Notes: a model not told the origin generated them from the sequence alone. DNA of 64,000 nt from Onchocerca volvulus (GCA_000499405.2 HG738137.1:8693609-8757608), one strand, 5' to 3'; shown: positions 51,470-62,525, counted from the stretch's first letter. Program-made: numbers and translations.

Positions 51470-52352
51470 TATCTATCTATATAAATTAAAATGTTTTTAC
51501 AACGTTTCAACTTCTTCTTCATCGATTAATTTAAAATTTTGATATAATATTGCAGTAGAAAAGGAGTATGTTTTTATATAGATAAATCTATTTTTTTTTT
51601 TTTTTTTCTTCATCTTTCACATCTGTGAGAGGTAAAATTAAATGAGCGAACTGAATCTATTCACCACGCCTACTTTCTGCAAAAGTGGCATGTTGTTACT
51701 TTCAATACAACGTTGTAAGTTCTTCACCAACTGCTTTGAAATTTCGATATAATATTGCATTCGAATAGGTGCGTGTTTGAGAACTTTCGGAGATTTAGAA
51801 TTTCGAACAAACGAACATTTACATTCTTATTTGTTTAAAGTAAATGGATCCCGGTCATACGAAGGATGTGAAAATAATCATTTTGCAACTAACATCAAAG
51901 TGGAATCCGAAAGTTCGAAACGATTCTGATGTGCAAATCGATTATTTGACTTCGGCATAAAGACGAAAGACTAAATCGAATAATTTAAAAAGTGGGTTTC
52001 TCTGAAGTTTCCCTCAGATCCCTCAGGATCTGGAGAAGCAGTTATATTCGATAAAGCGAATGATAAGAGGAATTGTGGGACAAAATGTCTTCAACCTATT
52101 CTCAAACTTTCAATGAGTATGACGTTTTGCTTGCTTGAATAATAGGGAGACATTGAATGTGTGCTTCAAGTAGCCATTTTTGTAAGATGAACCAAATGAT
52201 GAGTTAAAATATAAGCGAAAATTTCCACTAACCTGTTGAAGTTGTTTGGTTTTTTCAATTGCAGCAACAGATGATGGAGAAGAAGATAAAATAAGTGTAG
52301 CTTCAGTAGCAGGTGATGTTGCATCATGTGGAAATACGTAACTTGCAACCAT
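32596..52352 (-). CDS. Atypical TALE-like homeodomain transcription factor (6 coding exons, 492 aa)
   Basis: Exons: 52352-52233, 49729-49625, 45893-45704, 34323-34175, 33589-33227 and 33147-32596 (TAG). All junctions keep frame; the 11.4-kb intron 3 splits a Gly codon. An in-frame TAA directly precedes the ATG, fixing the start. The homeodomain covers about residues 29-94. Helix 1 contains LDAWLAMH, followed by a TALE-like three-residue loop (HGDNLYP, compare HxxNPYP). Helix 3 is VNRWFANRRRKQTKRRK, with W79, F80, N82 and R84 at the canonical DNA-contact positions, but Arg instead of the TALE Ala after the Asn. A basic tail follows. Residues 189-492 are low complexity: PTPPAYTPSP, Ala runs, Gln runs, Gln-Pro repeats, a Ser run and an acidic FDEDLMID patch, typical of a nuclear regulator. 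I cannot name the orthologue; Mohawk-, ANHX- and HMBOX-like families are candidates. The long introns suggest embedded enhancers (inference). Confidence 0.85.
40090..40136. repeat. (CAT)n microsatellite
   Basis: CAT repeats with a few interruptions on plus. The His-rich open frame across it is an artefact. Confidence 0.9.
40222..40253. repeat. C22-T10 homopolymer block
   Basis: Twenty-two Cs followed by ten Ts. Very unusual in such AT-rich DNA; the minus strand is a G-tract able to form quadruplex structures. Run length is sequencing-sensitive. Confidence 0.9.
41152..41174. repeat. (GA)n microsatellite
   Basis: About 11 GA units; a (TG)n tract follows at 41373-41395. Confidence 0.9.
43367..43482. 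repeat. 29-bp minisatellite, 4 units
   Basis: Units start at 43367, 43396, 43425 and 43454: ATGCGCATGAATGAGTGC..GCAATATGC. The first three are close; the fourth is diverged. The alternating purine-pyrimidine word ATGCGCAT stands out in an AT-rich intron. Confidence 0.85.
46466..46501 (-). CDS. Possible alternative first exon of the homeobox gene
   Basis: In intron 2, about 570 bp upstream of the helix-3 exon, an ATG (46501) opens 12 codons (MTLIRKRKRKRT) ending at a good donor, ACG|GTAAGTGT. Its phase (0) matches the exon at 45893, so splicing would give a shorter protein with a basic N-terminus joined directly to helix 3 and lacking helices 1-2. No in-frame acceptor precedes it. It may be chance. 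Confidence 0.2.
47267..47665. repeat. Tandem duplication with TAGCTTTGTTTACATCTA motif
   Basis: ATATTTATAGCTTTGTTTAC and the downstream words ATATATTACC and CAAGTAAATTATTC occur in a first unit (47267-47405) and a second (47467-47665). In the second unit the GTTTACATCT part is itself multiplied. TGTTTAC is a forkhead-type core, present four times. Confidence 0.65.
51409..51484. repeat. (TCA)n/(ATCT)n compound microsatellite
   Basis: About 20 TCA units followed by ATCT units, in homeobox intron 1. Confidence 0.95.
51505..51595 (-). repeat. Dispersed repeat family 2, degraded inverted copy c
   Basis: Lies in homeobox intron 1. On plus it reads CAACTTCTTCTTCATCGATT then TTTAAAATTTTGATATAATATTGCA, the reverse complement of the family-2 order; more diverged than copy d. 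Confidence 0.5.
51690..51880 (-). repeat. Dispersed repeat family 2, inverted copy d
   Basis: On plus: AAGTTCTTCACCAACTG, TTTGAAATTTCGATA, ATTGCATTCGAATAGG and GAACTTTCGGA, then CCCGGTCA, matching the reverse complement of copy a through its GTGACCGG end. A segment with CGAACATTTACATTC (about 51814) appears inserted here in the opposite sense. Confidence 0.65.
51905..52185 (+). repeat. Dispersed repeat family 1, copy b (homeobox intron 1)
   Basis: Partner of 18165-18430; shared words include GCAGTTATATTCGATAAAGCGA, TTTCAATGAGTATGACG and GACATTGAATGTGTG. It ends about 48 bp from the donor of the first homeobox exon and directly follows family-2 copies, so families 1 and 2 may be parts of one larger element. 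Confidence 0.75.
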
Positions 52353-52402
52353 TTAGATTCGAAGTTTACGCTAACTATTTCGATTTATATTTCAATGAAA
52401 CA

Positions 52403-52420
52403 CAATAGCTGAAAAAAAGA
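52403..52420 (-). promoter_or_regulatory. Strong 3' splice site upstream of the homeobox start codon
   Basis: On the minus strand, TCTTTTTTTCAG ends at 52409, 57 nt before the ATG at 52352. It fits either a spliced-leader trans-splice acceptor or the 3' end of an intron following a non-coding first exon. No promoter motif can be placed with confidence upstream. Confidence 0.45.
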
Positions 52421-52792
52421 AAAGGAAAAAATTGATATAAATAAATTTATTAGTCTATTTATTTTCAAAAGTACACGGTTTAGCTAAACAGAATAAGCGA
52501 GAGGTAAGCTATAGTACATTTGTCGTTTATTGAAACATCCGTATGTTCGTTAGTTAGTCCGATTCGCAAATTTCATTCAAATTGTAGGATGATGGACAAA
52601 ATACTTCCTCATTTAAACAGAGAGAAAAAGATGAGAGAAGCATCTGAAGAACGCAATTTCGAAAGACATTCAAATATACCTTACGAAAGTTCATTTCATA
52701 TTATCTCTAGTCTTAATCCTATTATAAATTAATGTAATTTGTTAACTCAATCTCAAATTCATATTCATTTAATCAATAAATTATTTTCACAT

Positions 52793-52824
<32 letters not shown>

Positions 52825-55800
52825 TATCATCATCATATTAACATTTCTTGTAAATATGCAAATATACATTTATTGTAAAGTTGGAGATTGAAATATCTTC
52901 AAATTTACAACACATGTATATTCCATCAGCAATATGGTTGAATTAAAATAAAATTAAAAGAAGTAATGAAGAGGAAATGGAAATAAATAGTGAAGAGAAA
53001 ATGAAAGTGAGGGAAAAACTGATACCAACGAATTGGAGAAAAACCCTTTAAAATTAACCACTTCCTTACTTTTCTTTCTAAAAATTATACTTCGAGAGGA
53101 GAGAGCATCTTCTGAATTAACTGCTATACATCTTTTAACGGATAAAGTAATCAGAATAAAACCAAGCCTTATTAGACAAGAAATTTTACATAATAATAAT
53201 ACAAAGGGAAAAATTAAGAATTTTGAAAGAAAATGAATGATGAAAGAATATTTACATCTTCACTAATTCTCTTTCATGCAATTTCAAAAAAAAAAACATT
53301 CAAGTTGTAAAAAGAAACAACAGAAGAGAAAAGTGATGACTGCGACAATTTACGAAAAAAAAAAAAATTACCAGGATTTTCACAAAATGAATCTAAATAA
53401 TTTGTTTTCACCTCTCTTTACCTTTAGTTCTACTATTTTTTGTTCAATTCACTTTTTTTTTCCAATGCTATTTTAAATATAAAAATTGATTTCATAAAAA
53501 AGAAAAGGAAATCATAATTATCCAGAAACTAATTATCATCATTATCATTTTATACAAACATAAAATGTTATTATCGTAATGGATAACAAATATATGAATA
53601 CCGATAGGAATAATGAATTAAATATCTATAATCTTGATTACCAAATTATGAACAGAAAGTGCACATGAAATGGAGAAGTGTCAGCAGGAGGGCGACAATG
53701 AAGAAGAGAAAGAATTTGATTAAATTTCAATAACACAATGATTCACATTCAGCCAAAATTTTCAAAAATAAATATAATGCAGAATAATACACAACAATAT
53801 ATATATATAATTACCAAGAATTTTCAAAAACTAGCTTACCGATGAATTCAATTTTAAAAATAAAAGACATCAAAACTTATTTGCGTAACAACTAATAACC
53901 TACCTACTCTACACCTTGAACAGTGTCAACTCATAATGGAACATATTTCTGGAAACTGGAAACAAGTCATGACATACGATGATTGACTAAGACGAGGGAG
54001 AAAAAAAACAATCGAAAAGTATCATCTTAAAAAAATTCAAATGGCTCATGAAATGAATCATTTTTAGGAAATTATTACTTCATAATTCCATCCATTATTT
54101 ATTATAACTACTACCTTCTAGAAAATACAATAAACTGAATTAAGGTCATCATCCCTCATTTTTCTTATTTCTAGAATACGCATAATTGCCACCTACGTAG
54201 AGTTAAAACTCTAACGTCTTTCATTATTCCTAAGATATATCATTATCAACTTGATCTCTTCTTTACTTAAATATTCCATTCATTCATCCATAATCGTATT
54301 CAGAAATGAATCAAATCGATTTCTAATCGACCTTGGAAAATACATCTCCTGTCATGCGACGAAATTTTGGACATGCACGAAGGGGGTCATGCATCATTGA
54401 AACGGATGTTTATCTTTGGCATATATACTAAAAATCATTAAATTTCTTCATACAATAAATCAATTCCTTCCTAATTTCATGTTTTCATTAAATCTAAACA
54501 TACATATACATACATACACTTATGCATCAAAGACAGTCAATTATATCCATGGCCATAATTCATCTTAAAAATTTTATAAACAAGTTAAAATTATTTATAT
54601 TGTCAACATTATCATTGTCATGTTTATGAAATACAATCAAATAACTCGTCACGGTCATAAAGAGAGCTTGTTCGATCATCTTATCTGTCTCTCAAATCAA
54701 AACTGATTAAAACTGATAGACAGGAATGATTTGAAAACAAGTAACATCAACCAATCAACATTTTACATTATTTCTAGCTTAACAAATTGATTATTCGAAT
54801 AACAAGTAAATCATATCAACACAAATCAAACTGAAAAAAGAAAAAAGATTTCAAATTTCAAAAAATTCTTAAGATAGAAATTTTCATTAATCATAGCAAA
54901 TAAAAAAAGGAAGAAGAGAGAGAGAGAGAGAAAAAAAAAAAAAACATCAATATTACACTATAGTTTTCTCTCTTCTCGTTCCTCTATCATTAGTCATACT
55001 TTTTTTTTTTTCAAAGCAAATTTTTATCATATGAATATTCATAACATCCTCATACTGCTACTCCACTCCTTATTGCTATAACAGTATACTATTAGTATTA
55101 GTACTAAAATACATTTATGCTAATATCCCTTATTCCTCTTACCTATTATTGCTATGACAATGACAATAACAATACTACTACAATTACAATACACCTACAC
55201 TATTACTCTTATTGCTTGTCTATTATTGCTACAACAACAAGAATACTACTACATTTACTACTACTACAATATGATCAGCACTGATAAGGAATAATATTTA
55301 TAGAAAAAAGCAAATAAAATAAGAAGGAAAAGATTTACTACAGTATAACACATTACAAAAGCAATTTAGCAAAAAATGTGCGCAATATGATGATGATGAT
55401 GATGAACGGTATGGAAGACATTGAAAATCGGTCGGTTGTCAATGCCATGAGATCGTTTTGGATGCTGAAATACCTCGTAAAAACCCCCAATACTATCCAT
55501 ACATATCTATATATATATACCTAAACCGGTCATCAATGTCACTTGCCGTTTTCAATTTGTACCTTTCATAACATCACAACTACATATATCATTATCATTT
55601 GATACTAAAAAACAAGAAAATATCTCAGTAATGATATCTTAGTAATGAAATTGATGAACGAAATAATTAATAAATAATTAAAATCGGATCAAAATTCAAT
55701 TCATCAATTCATTCATTTCTATTACAGCTTTTTATAGCTTTATGATGAGCAACTAAGCAAACAATACAGCTTTGATGATGGTGACAAATGACAAAAAAAA

Positions 55801-58800
55801 AAGCTGATGACACGAAATTGAACCTATTAAAGCCAGTTAGCTATTTTATCAAATGGAATTAAAAGAAATATAACCGCCATATCAGTAACTCTATCATATT
55901 GTTGTTAATGTCATCATTGTCAAAGCAATAATTATTCATTCAAATGATAAATATTTCATGGCAGAAAATCTAAAAAAAAAAGAATGAAAATAAAAGAAGA
56001 TATAAGACAATTTAAATAAATAAATAAATATATTGTATATATTTAAATCATCTTATATTTAAATTCTATTCATACGGAAACAAAGTGAAAGCCAATGAAT
56101 CGACTGTAATAGGAGAGATAGATCCGATAATTACGCATTATGCTGTGCCATTTCACAAAATTCTTCCTCATTTCCTCTTTTTTTCGCTCAACTATAATTC
56201 AAGAATTACAAATATATGTCTATAAACAACAAAGGGATCCGATCCGAAAATTTTTAAAATTTCATCGTTTAATCGCTCAAATTTCAAATTTTGCATTTCT
56301 CAAGAAAACAACAATAGCAATAACAAACTTTTATAACAAAAAAAGAATTTTAAATCTATTGTAAAAATTTTAAACCTGTTATGAGATAAATGATTGGCAT
56401 CTAAATTAAAGATATCAACTAGATAAAGCTAGGAGGATTCAAAGATAGATAACGATGAAGAATGAATAAATGAAATAGTAATGAAATGAGGATGAGAAGG
56501 TAGGTGTAAATATCGATAATATTCAATATTTGAACATAATACTACTACTACTGCTGCTGCTACTGTATCAAGTTAAAAATTTGTTTAACAAGTGACACAT
56601 CAATAATTCAAACGACAGCTGTTTCAACTGCACACATCACGAAGCATTTTGCTGTCCAGTTTCAATGAATAATCAGTAATTCTGATATTTCGGCACCAAA
56701 TTACAATGATATGTTCTTGTTGACCGAATAACCATTAATAACTCTTATCAGAAGATAGGAAAAAGAATTACATTTGAAACCTTCCCACAAATTTATTATA
56801 ATATTATACAACCTTGACAACATTTATATTGGAAAATATTTTTCAAATAATTATAGTATAATGAATTAGCATAGATAAAAATTCTATTTCCATTTTCGAT
56901 ATCAATAAATAATATAAATAGCCTCTGATTCATCAAAAAAAAAAAGAGAATTCAACAGCGTACTCAACTTATTACTAATTACTGTTTGGAAATAATATAG
57001 ATATAAGAGATAAATTGTTGTTGGCATATATTTTCTATTTTTATTTGACGAAATGCTAGCTGTATGCGCAATCCTTACCACAAACATTACTGCTAACTTA
57101 TCAGCAAAATAAACCGGTTCTAGATGAGAATTTCGTCAAAAATCAGGTTCCTCTATTCATCATCAACAATTAATGAAAACATGAACAGCAAAAAGCAATC
57201 ACTTTAACAGCTGTACACATTCGAAAATTATGATAAGACATTGATGATGATGAAAGAAAAACGTTCTTTCTTGTTCAACTTGTTTCTTATTCATTATTTT
57301 CATCTAATGAAATTTAAAACACTTTGCACGATAGATTTACAAATTTCCAGAATATACGACGTAAAATGAAATGAGGAAAGTGCTGAACAAAAGACATAAA
57401 TGATCGATTTCCCGTCCCGTCCCTTCCCTTGCATTACTTAAATTCGCAATAATGGACATGCCAGATGTTACTAAGATTAAATTTCATTCTTCTATCCTTT
57501 GCTTTGTTCTATCACCCCGCCAAAATACTACAATTTATCGCATTTTTCATCACATATATATATATATATGCATAGGTATCTCTTATGTAGGCCAATTTAC
57601 GTGAAGCTGAAAGTTCTACTAATTAGCAATCGATCGCAGATCAGTTCAACCTTTCATCTTTGCCGATGTTTATCATCAGTGAGTGTGCTACTATTACAAA
57701 AGTTCCTTCCGATCTTCTTCATATGATAAGTGTTGATTTGAACTTCGTAAAAGAAGAAATTATCTCTTTTATCAATCTTTTTCAAGTTTATCAATTTTCA
57801 GTCTGATCAAAAACTGTTCAACTATTTGCCGCCGATAGTTTACTTGAAAATATTTCACGGTTTTTAAATGACATATACTACTTCCGAATATATCCTGCAC
57901 TACATAATACAGTTACAGCATTCATTATAAGTAATGCAAAAATCTAGTTTTAAAATAATTGCAATTCATTTCTAACAAAGTAACAATTTAAGATAAACCT
58001 AACTGCTTTTGAACAATTCCTTGAAAACGAAATATTTGGAAAAGATATATAAGAAAAGGATTTTGAAAAATGAATCAAATTTTTGGTAAATTGAATCGAT
58101 TTTGCTATGCTGACTCAAATATAGTAAAAAAGCAAATTCAAAACCATCATGAAAATCTATATTTCTCAGGATTAAATCACGAAATCTAAACTTAATTTTT
58201 GTAAACGATGTAAGATTAGTTACAATTCGTAACCATCCAGAGATAATCTTTTCATGTTTCAAAAAAAAAAAATTATTTGAATTCTTCCATCGATGTTACA
58301 TGTTAGTTGCAAAAATTCCGAATTACTATTATCTAAATTCCAATTTATGATTATTCATAAAAAAACACAAAACTTTGCCATTTTTAATCAACCACAAATT
58401 TATGATATTTCAATTCCACTCCGTTAGAAACAATTGTAAAATTTTGTCTTCGGCTAACACAATTTTCTATCATCAAATCTATCTAAAAAATTCCAAAAAA
58501 AAAAAAAAAAAATCAGTAATATTCTCGACAGCTGTTGCTGACATACCTTGTATTAACCTTTCACCAACATTACATTTTCACTACTATGGGATGAAAAAAA
58601 TGGTTAAGTATATTATGTAAAATTCTTATAAACCAATACATATTATGATAAATATTATTCATATTATATTCCAATGCATATTATGATAAATGTTATCCTT
58701 CTATCACATTCTAATATATGTTGTGATTTTATCCTATAATATCATTTTTTTTTTCCTTTTGTAATCGAAAGAATTAGATTTAATATATCTTAATAACTTT

Positions 58801-61047
58801 GGAAAAAAATTACAAATCTAAACATCAATCGCACGAGTTTTTTTTTTTTGAAAATGTGACAAGCACGATATCATTTTTAAAATTTAGTAAAGCTATATGA
58901 AGCGAATTAAAATACTAGACTATAAGCTATCTCCTGGTACATGCTTACACTTACTAATAACAGAAAAAAGAATTAAAATCGAAAGAAAAAAGAAATATGC
59001 CGCCATCAGCCGGGAAGAAAAACAATTTCAACTTTTATAAATGACAGTCATCAAAAGATAAATAATTTATATTTCGACCTTTGATATATACAGAATGATC
59101 AAAACTCCAATTTAATAAATCAGTTAACTGTATTTTATATCCCAATCATATTTTTAATACTTCATATTTATCATATCGTTAATTAATTTATAATGAATTT
59201 CCTTAATATGTTACTCTCAACAACCTATCATTAAATATATCAATCTTCTACCTCGTCATCAATGATTAACTCAATTTACAATATCTGCATATCAATTTTT
59301 TTTATCAATTACTGATTATACTTACGGCAAGATTTATTCTTTATCACTTCTCTCACTTCGTTCTTCAACCTTCTCCTTTGAATCAATCATATTTAGAACA
59401 GAAAATTCGAAATTTCAAATTAATTTCCAGCATTAAATATGATATCACTCAAATCCTTCCGACAATTTTATCTTCCTAAATATTCGACATATTGCATATT
59501 GCCTCATCAAGAAAAAAAAAAAAAAACCTCATGTTAACTTTCATAATTGGGATCGAGACCGAGAAAAAACTCTGGGATACCGTAATCCAACTACTACTTC
59601 AATAAGTTTACAAAGTATCAAAATGACATTAAGCCAACACTTAAAATTTTTATTCAAGAACACACCATTCACAATCTTTCCTTAAGCTATAAATCAGCAG
59701 GAAATTATCCGAGTATTGTTGAAATCAAGTAAATGCTTACTTTTTTTTCCTTTTTTTAAAGCAACATAACAAAAAGAAGTGAAATTCCAAATATATTAAA
59801 ATGATGACAAATAAAAAAATTTTTCGGAAAAAGTTGCAAAACAAAAAACGAATGAAAAAAAAACAAGAATGAATAAAATTCATATCTAAAATAAATCAGA
59901 CCAAAAATTAGCTAATTACTCTAATCTTGAACAGAAGAAAGTGAACTCATGTTGAAACTATCAGGTCATCTGAGTATCAGTCTAATCTAATCACTGCCAA
60001 GCATTTTGATCTAAGTTTTTTTTTCAAACTGTTTGAAATTTCTGGGATCAATACTTTATTTATTGCTCCCAAACCTTTAACTTTTTCTACAAGAAGATAT
60101 GTTTCTAGAGCTAAATGATAAATTGATAAAAACTGACAATTTGATAAAAATAACAAAAATTCCTACTTATTAGTATCACTCTCATTCACCAATTATTTGA
60201 ATTAAAATTTAGAAAAAAAACTGTAGAAAATAAAAAAAGAATGAACAAAGTAAACCATTAATTTCTTTTTTTTTCTTATCAAATATACTCTTCGAACCAA
60301 ATAATTTTCTAACAACCGATTGTACTAAATACAAAAGAAAAAAACTTTACAATGCACTTTTAGTCAAAATTTGTTCCACTACATCACTTAATTTTGTACC
60401 AAAAAAATAAACACTAATGAGAGAAAAGTAATATCAATTAATCAGAAAGATGGTGATTATAGGTCATAGTGCTCCGGACGAAACACAGAACAATTACTGA
60501 CAAAATAAGTAATCCCAACAAAAAAAAAAAAGAAAAATAGTTGAACATATATAATCCGGAAATGAGGAAAGAATCCTTATCAGTTCCCACTTTAATTTAA
60601 AATAATAAATCATTTGAGGATGCATGTTAGCAAGAAAAAATCGTTTTTTTATTATTATTAATTACTGAGATAACAGAATGGCAGAATGACATTGATCGGT
60701 AATATGACCAAAAGAAATTGATAAAACTCGGAAACGAAAAAAGTGATTTCATCACTTTATCAAAGTAATTCGTAAAAATGATGAAAATCTGTGGAAGCAA
60801 TAAAATTGCATTTAAATATTGTATAATTCTGTACAAATGATTTAAAGGGAATATCATGATAATAGATGAGTGCTTACTACAAATGAAAAATTTACCGCAC
60901 CTAATGTAAGGTTCAAAATGGAGAAAAACCATTTAAAAAAAAAATAGAAAAAAGAGATACTGTTGAACATATATGAATTAAAAAATGAGGAAGGAATCGT
61001 TACAATCAAATTCTACTTCTAAAAAAAGCCTAAAATATCAGGCAAAT
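52421..61047. other. Region upstream of the homeobox gene; no gene recognised
   Basis: Many short open frames exist on both strands but none has domain-like sequence, a matching splice partner or unusual base use. The least poor is a 60-codon frame at 55387-55566 plus starting with six Met codons in an ATG repeat. ATATGATAAAT-type tandem words occur at 58630-58730. Distal control elements of the homeobox gene could lie here, but none can be named. Confidence 0.5.
52801..52824. repeat. (CT)n microsatellite
   Basis: About 12 CT units about 450 bp upstream of the homeobox start. Confidence 0.95.
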
Positions 61048-61131
61048 TATAGATTAAGTTAGTCTCCGAGCAATAAATACTTTGGTTTTTTATAGATTAA
61101 GTTAGTCTTCGAGCAATAAATACTTCGGCCT
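61048..61131. repeat. 43-bp tandem duplication at the left edge of the viral block
   Basis: Two units (61048-61090 and 61091-61131) with TATAGATTAAGTTAGTCT and CGAGCAATAAATACTT, differing at about three bases. The second runs directly into viral-like sequence. Confidence 0.8.
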
Positions 61132-61230
61132 TTTTTTAACTTTCAATGTAAATAACACCTTTTTTCAAATAAAATTTTATTAATAAAAAATTCTCAACAC
61201 ATTAAAAAAACCAAAACAGGAACGGCGCAC

Positions 61231-61331
61231 CACCCAGCACATGGTTCCAATCAAAGGAGGCTTTGTCAAGTTCACCTCCAAAGCCATCGTCATCACCTCG
61301 AACAAGCTGCCCGAATACTGGTGGAAACCAC
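61231..61331 (+). pseudogene. Rep fragment, motif C region
   Basis: A second copy of part of the piece at 61919-62020, here on plus, including the ITSN motif and ending at EYWW. It is bounded on both sides by inverted copies of the non-coding module and matches the other copy essentially base for base. Confidence 0.75.
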
Positions 61332-61433
61332 AAGTGCGCCGTTCCTGTTTTTGGTTTTTTTAATGTGTTGAAAATTTTTTATTAATAAAATTTTATTTGA
61401 AAAAAAGGTGTTATTTACATTGAAAGTTAAGCC

Positions 61434-61567
61434 TATACGACATGACAGCATTCAACAGAAGAGTGACCCTAACGTGGATTTGGACCGAAAAAGAACAAAA
61501 AAATTTTTTTAACTACAACTTCAACACAGACCTGGTCACCGACAACAACGAAACGTTTCAACAATAA
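61434..61567 (+). pseudogene. Rep C-terminal fragment, copy 1
   Basis: Begins at a fused join just before an ATG-containing YDMTAF segment, carries TLTWIW and ends at a TAA (61565-61567) followed by the non-coding module. This is presumably the natural end of Rep. Confidence 0.7.
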
Positions 61568-61762
61568 CCTGTGATATTTCCTTTTTTTAACTTTCAATGT
61601 AAATAACACCTTTTTTTCAAATAAAATTTTATTAATAAAAAATTTTCAACTACGCCCCCCCTGTGCGCCGTTCCTGTTTTTGGTTTTTTTAATGTGTTGA
61701 AAATTTTTTATTAATAAAATTTTATTTGAAAAAAAGGTGTTATTTACATTGAAAGTTAAGCC

Positions 61763-61884
61763 TATACGACATGACAGCATTCAACAGAAGAGTGACCCTA
61801 ACGTGGATTTGGACCGAAAAAGAACAAAAAAATTTTTTTAACTACAACTTCAACACAGACCTGGTCACCGACAACAACGAAACG
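61763..61884 (+). pseudogene. Rep C-terminal fragment, copy 2, truncated
   Basis: Same as copy 1, including the same join on its left, but cut about seven codons after NTDLVT.. where it fuses head to head with the minus-strand helicase piece. The same left join in two copies means one rearranged unit was itself duplicated. Confidence 0.7.
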
Positions 61885-62165
61885 TTGAATGCTGTCATGT
61901 CGTATTTCTTTATTACTTCTGGTTTCCACCAGTATTCGGGCAGCTTGTTCGAGGTGATGACGATGGCTTTGGAGGTAAACTTGACAAAGCCTCCTTTGAT
62001 TGGAACCATGTGCTGGGTGGAATCTGCTAGGTTGAATAATTCCACTGGTGTTATCCAGCCATAGAAATCATCGAGGATGACAAGTTCCTGCTGTTCATAA
62101 CCATCCCACCACGGACCCATGTTTGCTGTTTTGGTGTATGTGGATTTGGATAGGTTTCTGGCAAA
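61885..62165 (-). pseudogene. Rep helicase fragment (largest piece)
   Basis: About 93 codons open on minus, starting and ending at rearrangement joins. It carries WWDGY, a Walker B of SF3 helicase type (VILDDFYGW) and a motif C (VITSN), the order expected in Circoviridae-like Rep proteins, which unwind viral DNA during rolling-circle replication. The N-terminal nickase and Walker A are absent, so the fragment cannot act alone. The opposing plus-strand frame (61771-62064) is a chimera across the join at about 61885. Confidence 0.8.
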
Positions 62166-62167
62166 TC

Positions 62168-62260
62168 TGGATTTGGACCGAAAAAGAACAAAAAAATTTT
62201 TTTAACTACAACTTCAACACAGACCTGGTCACCGACAACAACGAAACGTTTCAACAATAA
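62168..62260 (+). pseudogene. Rep C-terminal fragment, copy 3 (left palindrome arm)
   Basis: Starts inside the C-terminal segment and runs to its TAA, then into the non-coding module, which turns back on itself at 62319/62320. Confidence 0.7.
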
Positions 62261-62471
62261 CCTGTGATATTTCCTTTTTTTAACTTTCAATGTAAATAAC
62301 ACCTTTTTTTCAAATAAAATTTTATTTGAAAAAAAGGTGTTATTTACATTGAAAGTTAAAAAAAGGAAATATCACAGGTTATTGTTGAAACGTTTCGTTG
62401 TTGTCGGTGACCAGGTCTGTGTTGAAGTTGTAGTTAAAAAAATTTTTTTGTTCTTTTTCGGTCCAAATCCA
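62168..62471. repeat. 304-bp near-perfect palindrome
   Basis: The two 152-bp arms meet at 62319/62320 within CAAATAAAATTTTATTTG. I saw no mismatch when reading the arms against each other. Each arm holds a Rep C-terminus plus part of the polyadenylation module. Confidence 0.85.
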
Positions 62472-62524
62472 CGTTAGGGTCACTCTTCTGTTGAATGCTG
62501 TCATGTCGTATTTCTTTATTACTT
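62379..62524 (-). pseudogene. Rep C-terminal fragment, copy 4 (right palindrome arm)
   Basis: Reverse orientation of copy 3, but extending further 5' so that it preserves the unfused upstream context (also seen in the 61885 piece). It meets ordinary AT-rich DNA at about 62525. Confidence 0.7.
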
Positions 62525-62525
62525 C

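Larger units (their letters stand above)
49730..52232 (-). other. Homeobox intron 1 (2.5 kb)
   Basis: Contains poly-A (50780-50804), (AC)n at 51262-51284, (TCA)n at 51409-51469, family-2 repeats and a family-1 repeat. No extra exon was seen. Confidence 0.6.
61131..62525. mobile_element. Scrambled circovirus-like (CRESS-DNA) insertion
   Basis: This block is made of pieces of a circular ssDNA virus-type genome. At least six pieces derive from the 3' half of a Rep gene, in both orientations. They are separated by copies of a non-coding module of about 97 bp rich in AATAAA on both strands (61135-61230 forward, 61334-61430 inverted, 61580-61650 forward, 61663-61759 inverted, 62274-62319 forward). 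G+C is clearly higher than in the flanks. Joins are abrupt with little overlap. No nickase (HUH) domain, no Walker A, no origin stem-loop and no capsid gene is recognisable. It could be an endogenous viral element rearranged during or after integration, or an amplification/assembly chimera. It is not a functional virus. Confidence 0.75.

Noticed and set aside
55387..55566. Plus-strand 60-codon frame with MEDIENRSVVNAMRSFW
   Set aside because: The start lies in an ATG repeat and the second half is TA-rich; no splice partner or family was recognised, so it is left as non-coding.
61771..62064. 97-codon plus-strand open frame starting MTAFN
   Set aside because: It crosses the head-to-head join at about 61885 and then reads antisense to the Rep fragment; it is a chimera and not a gene.
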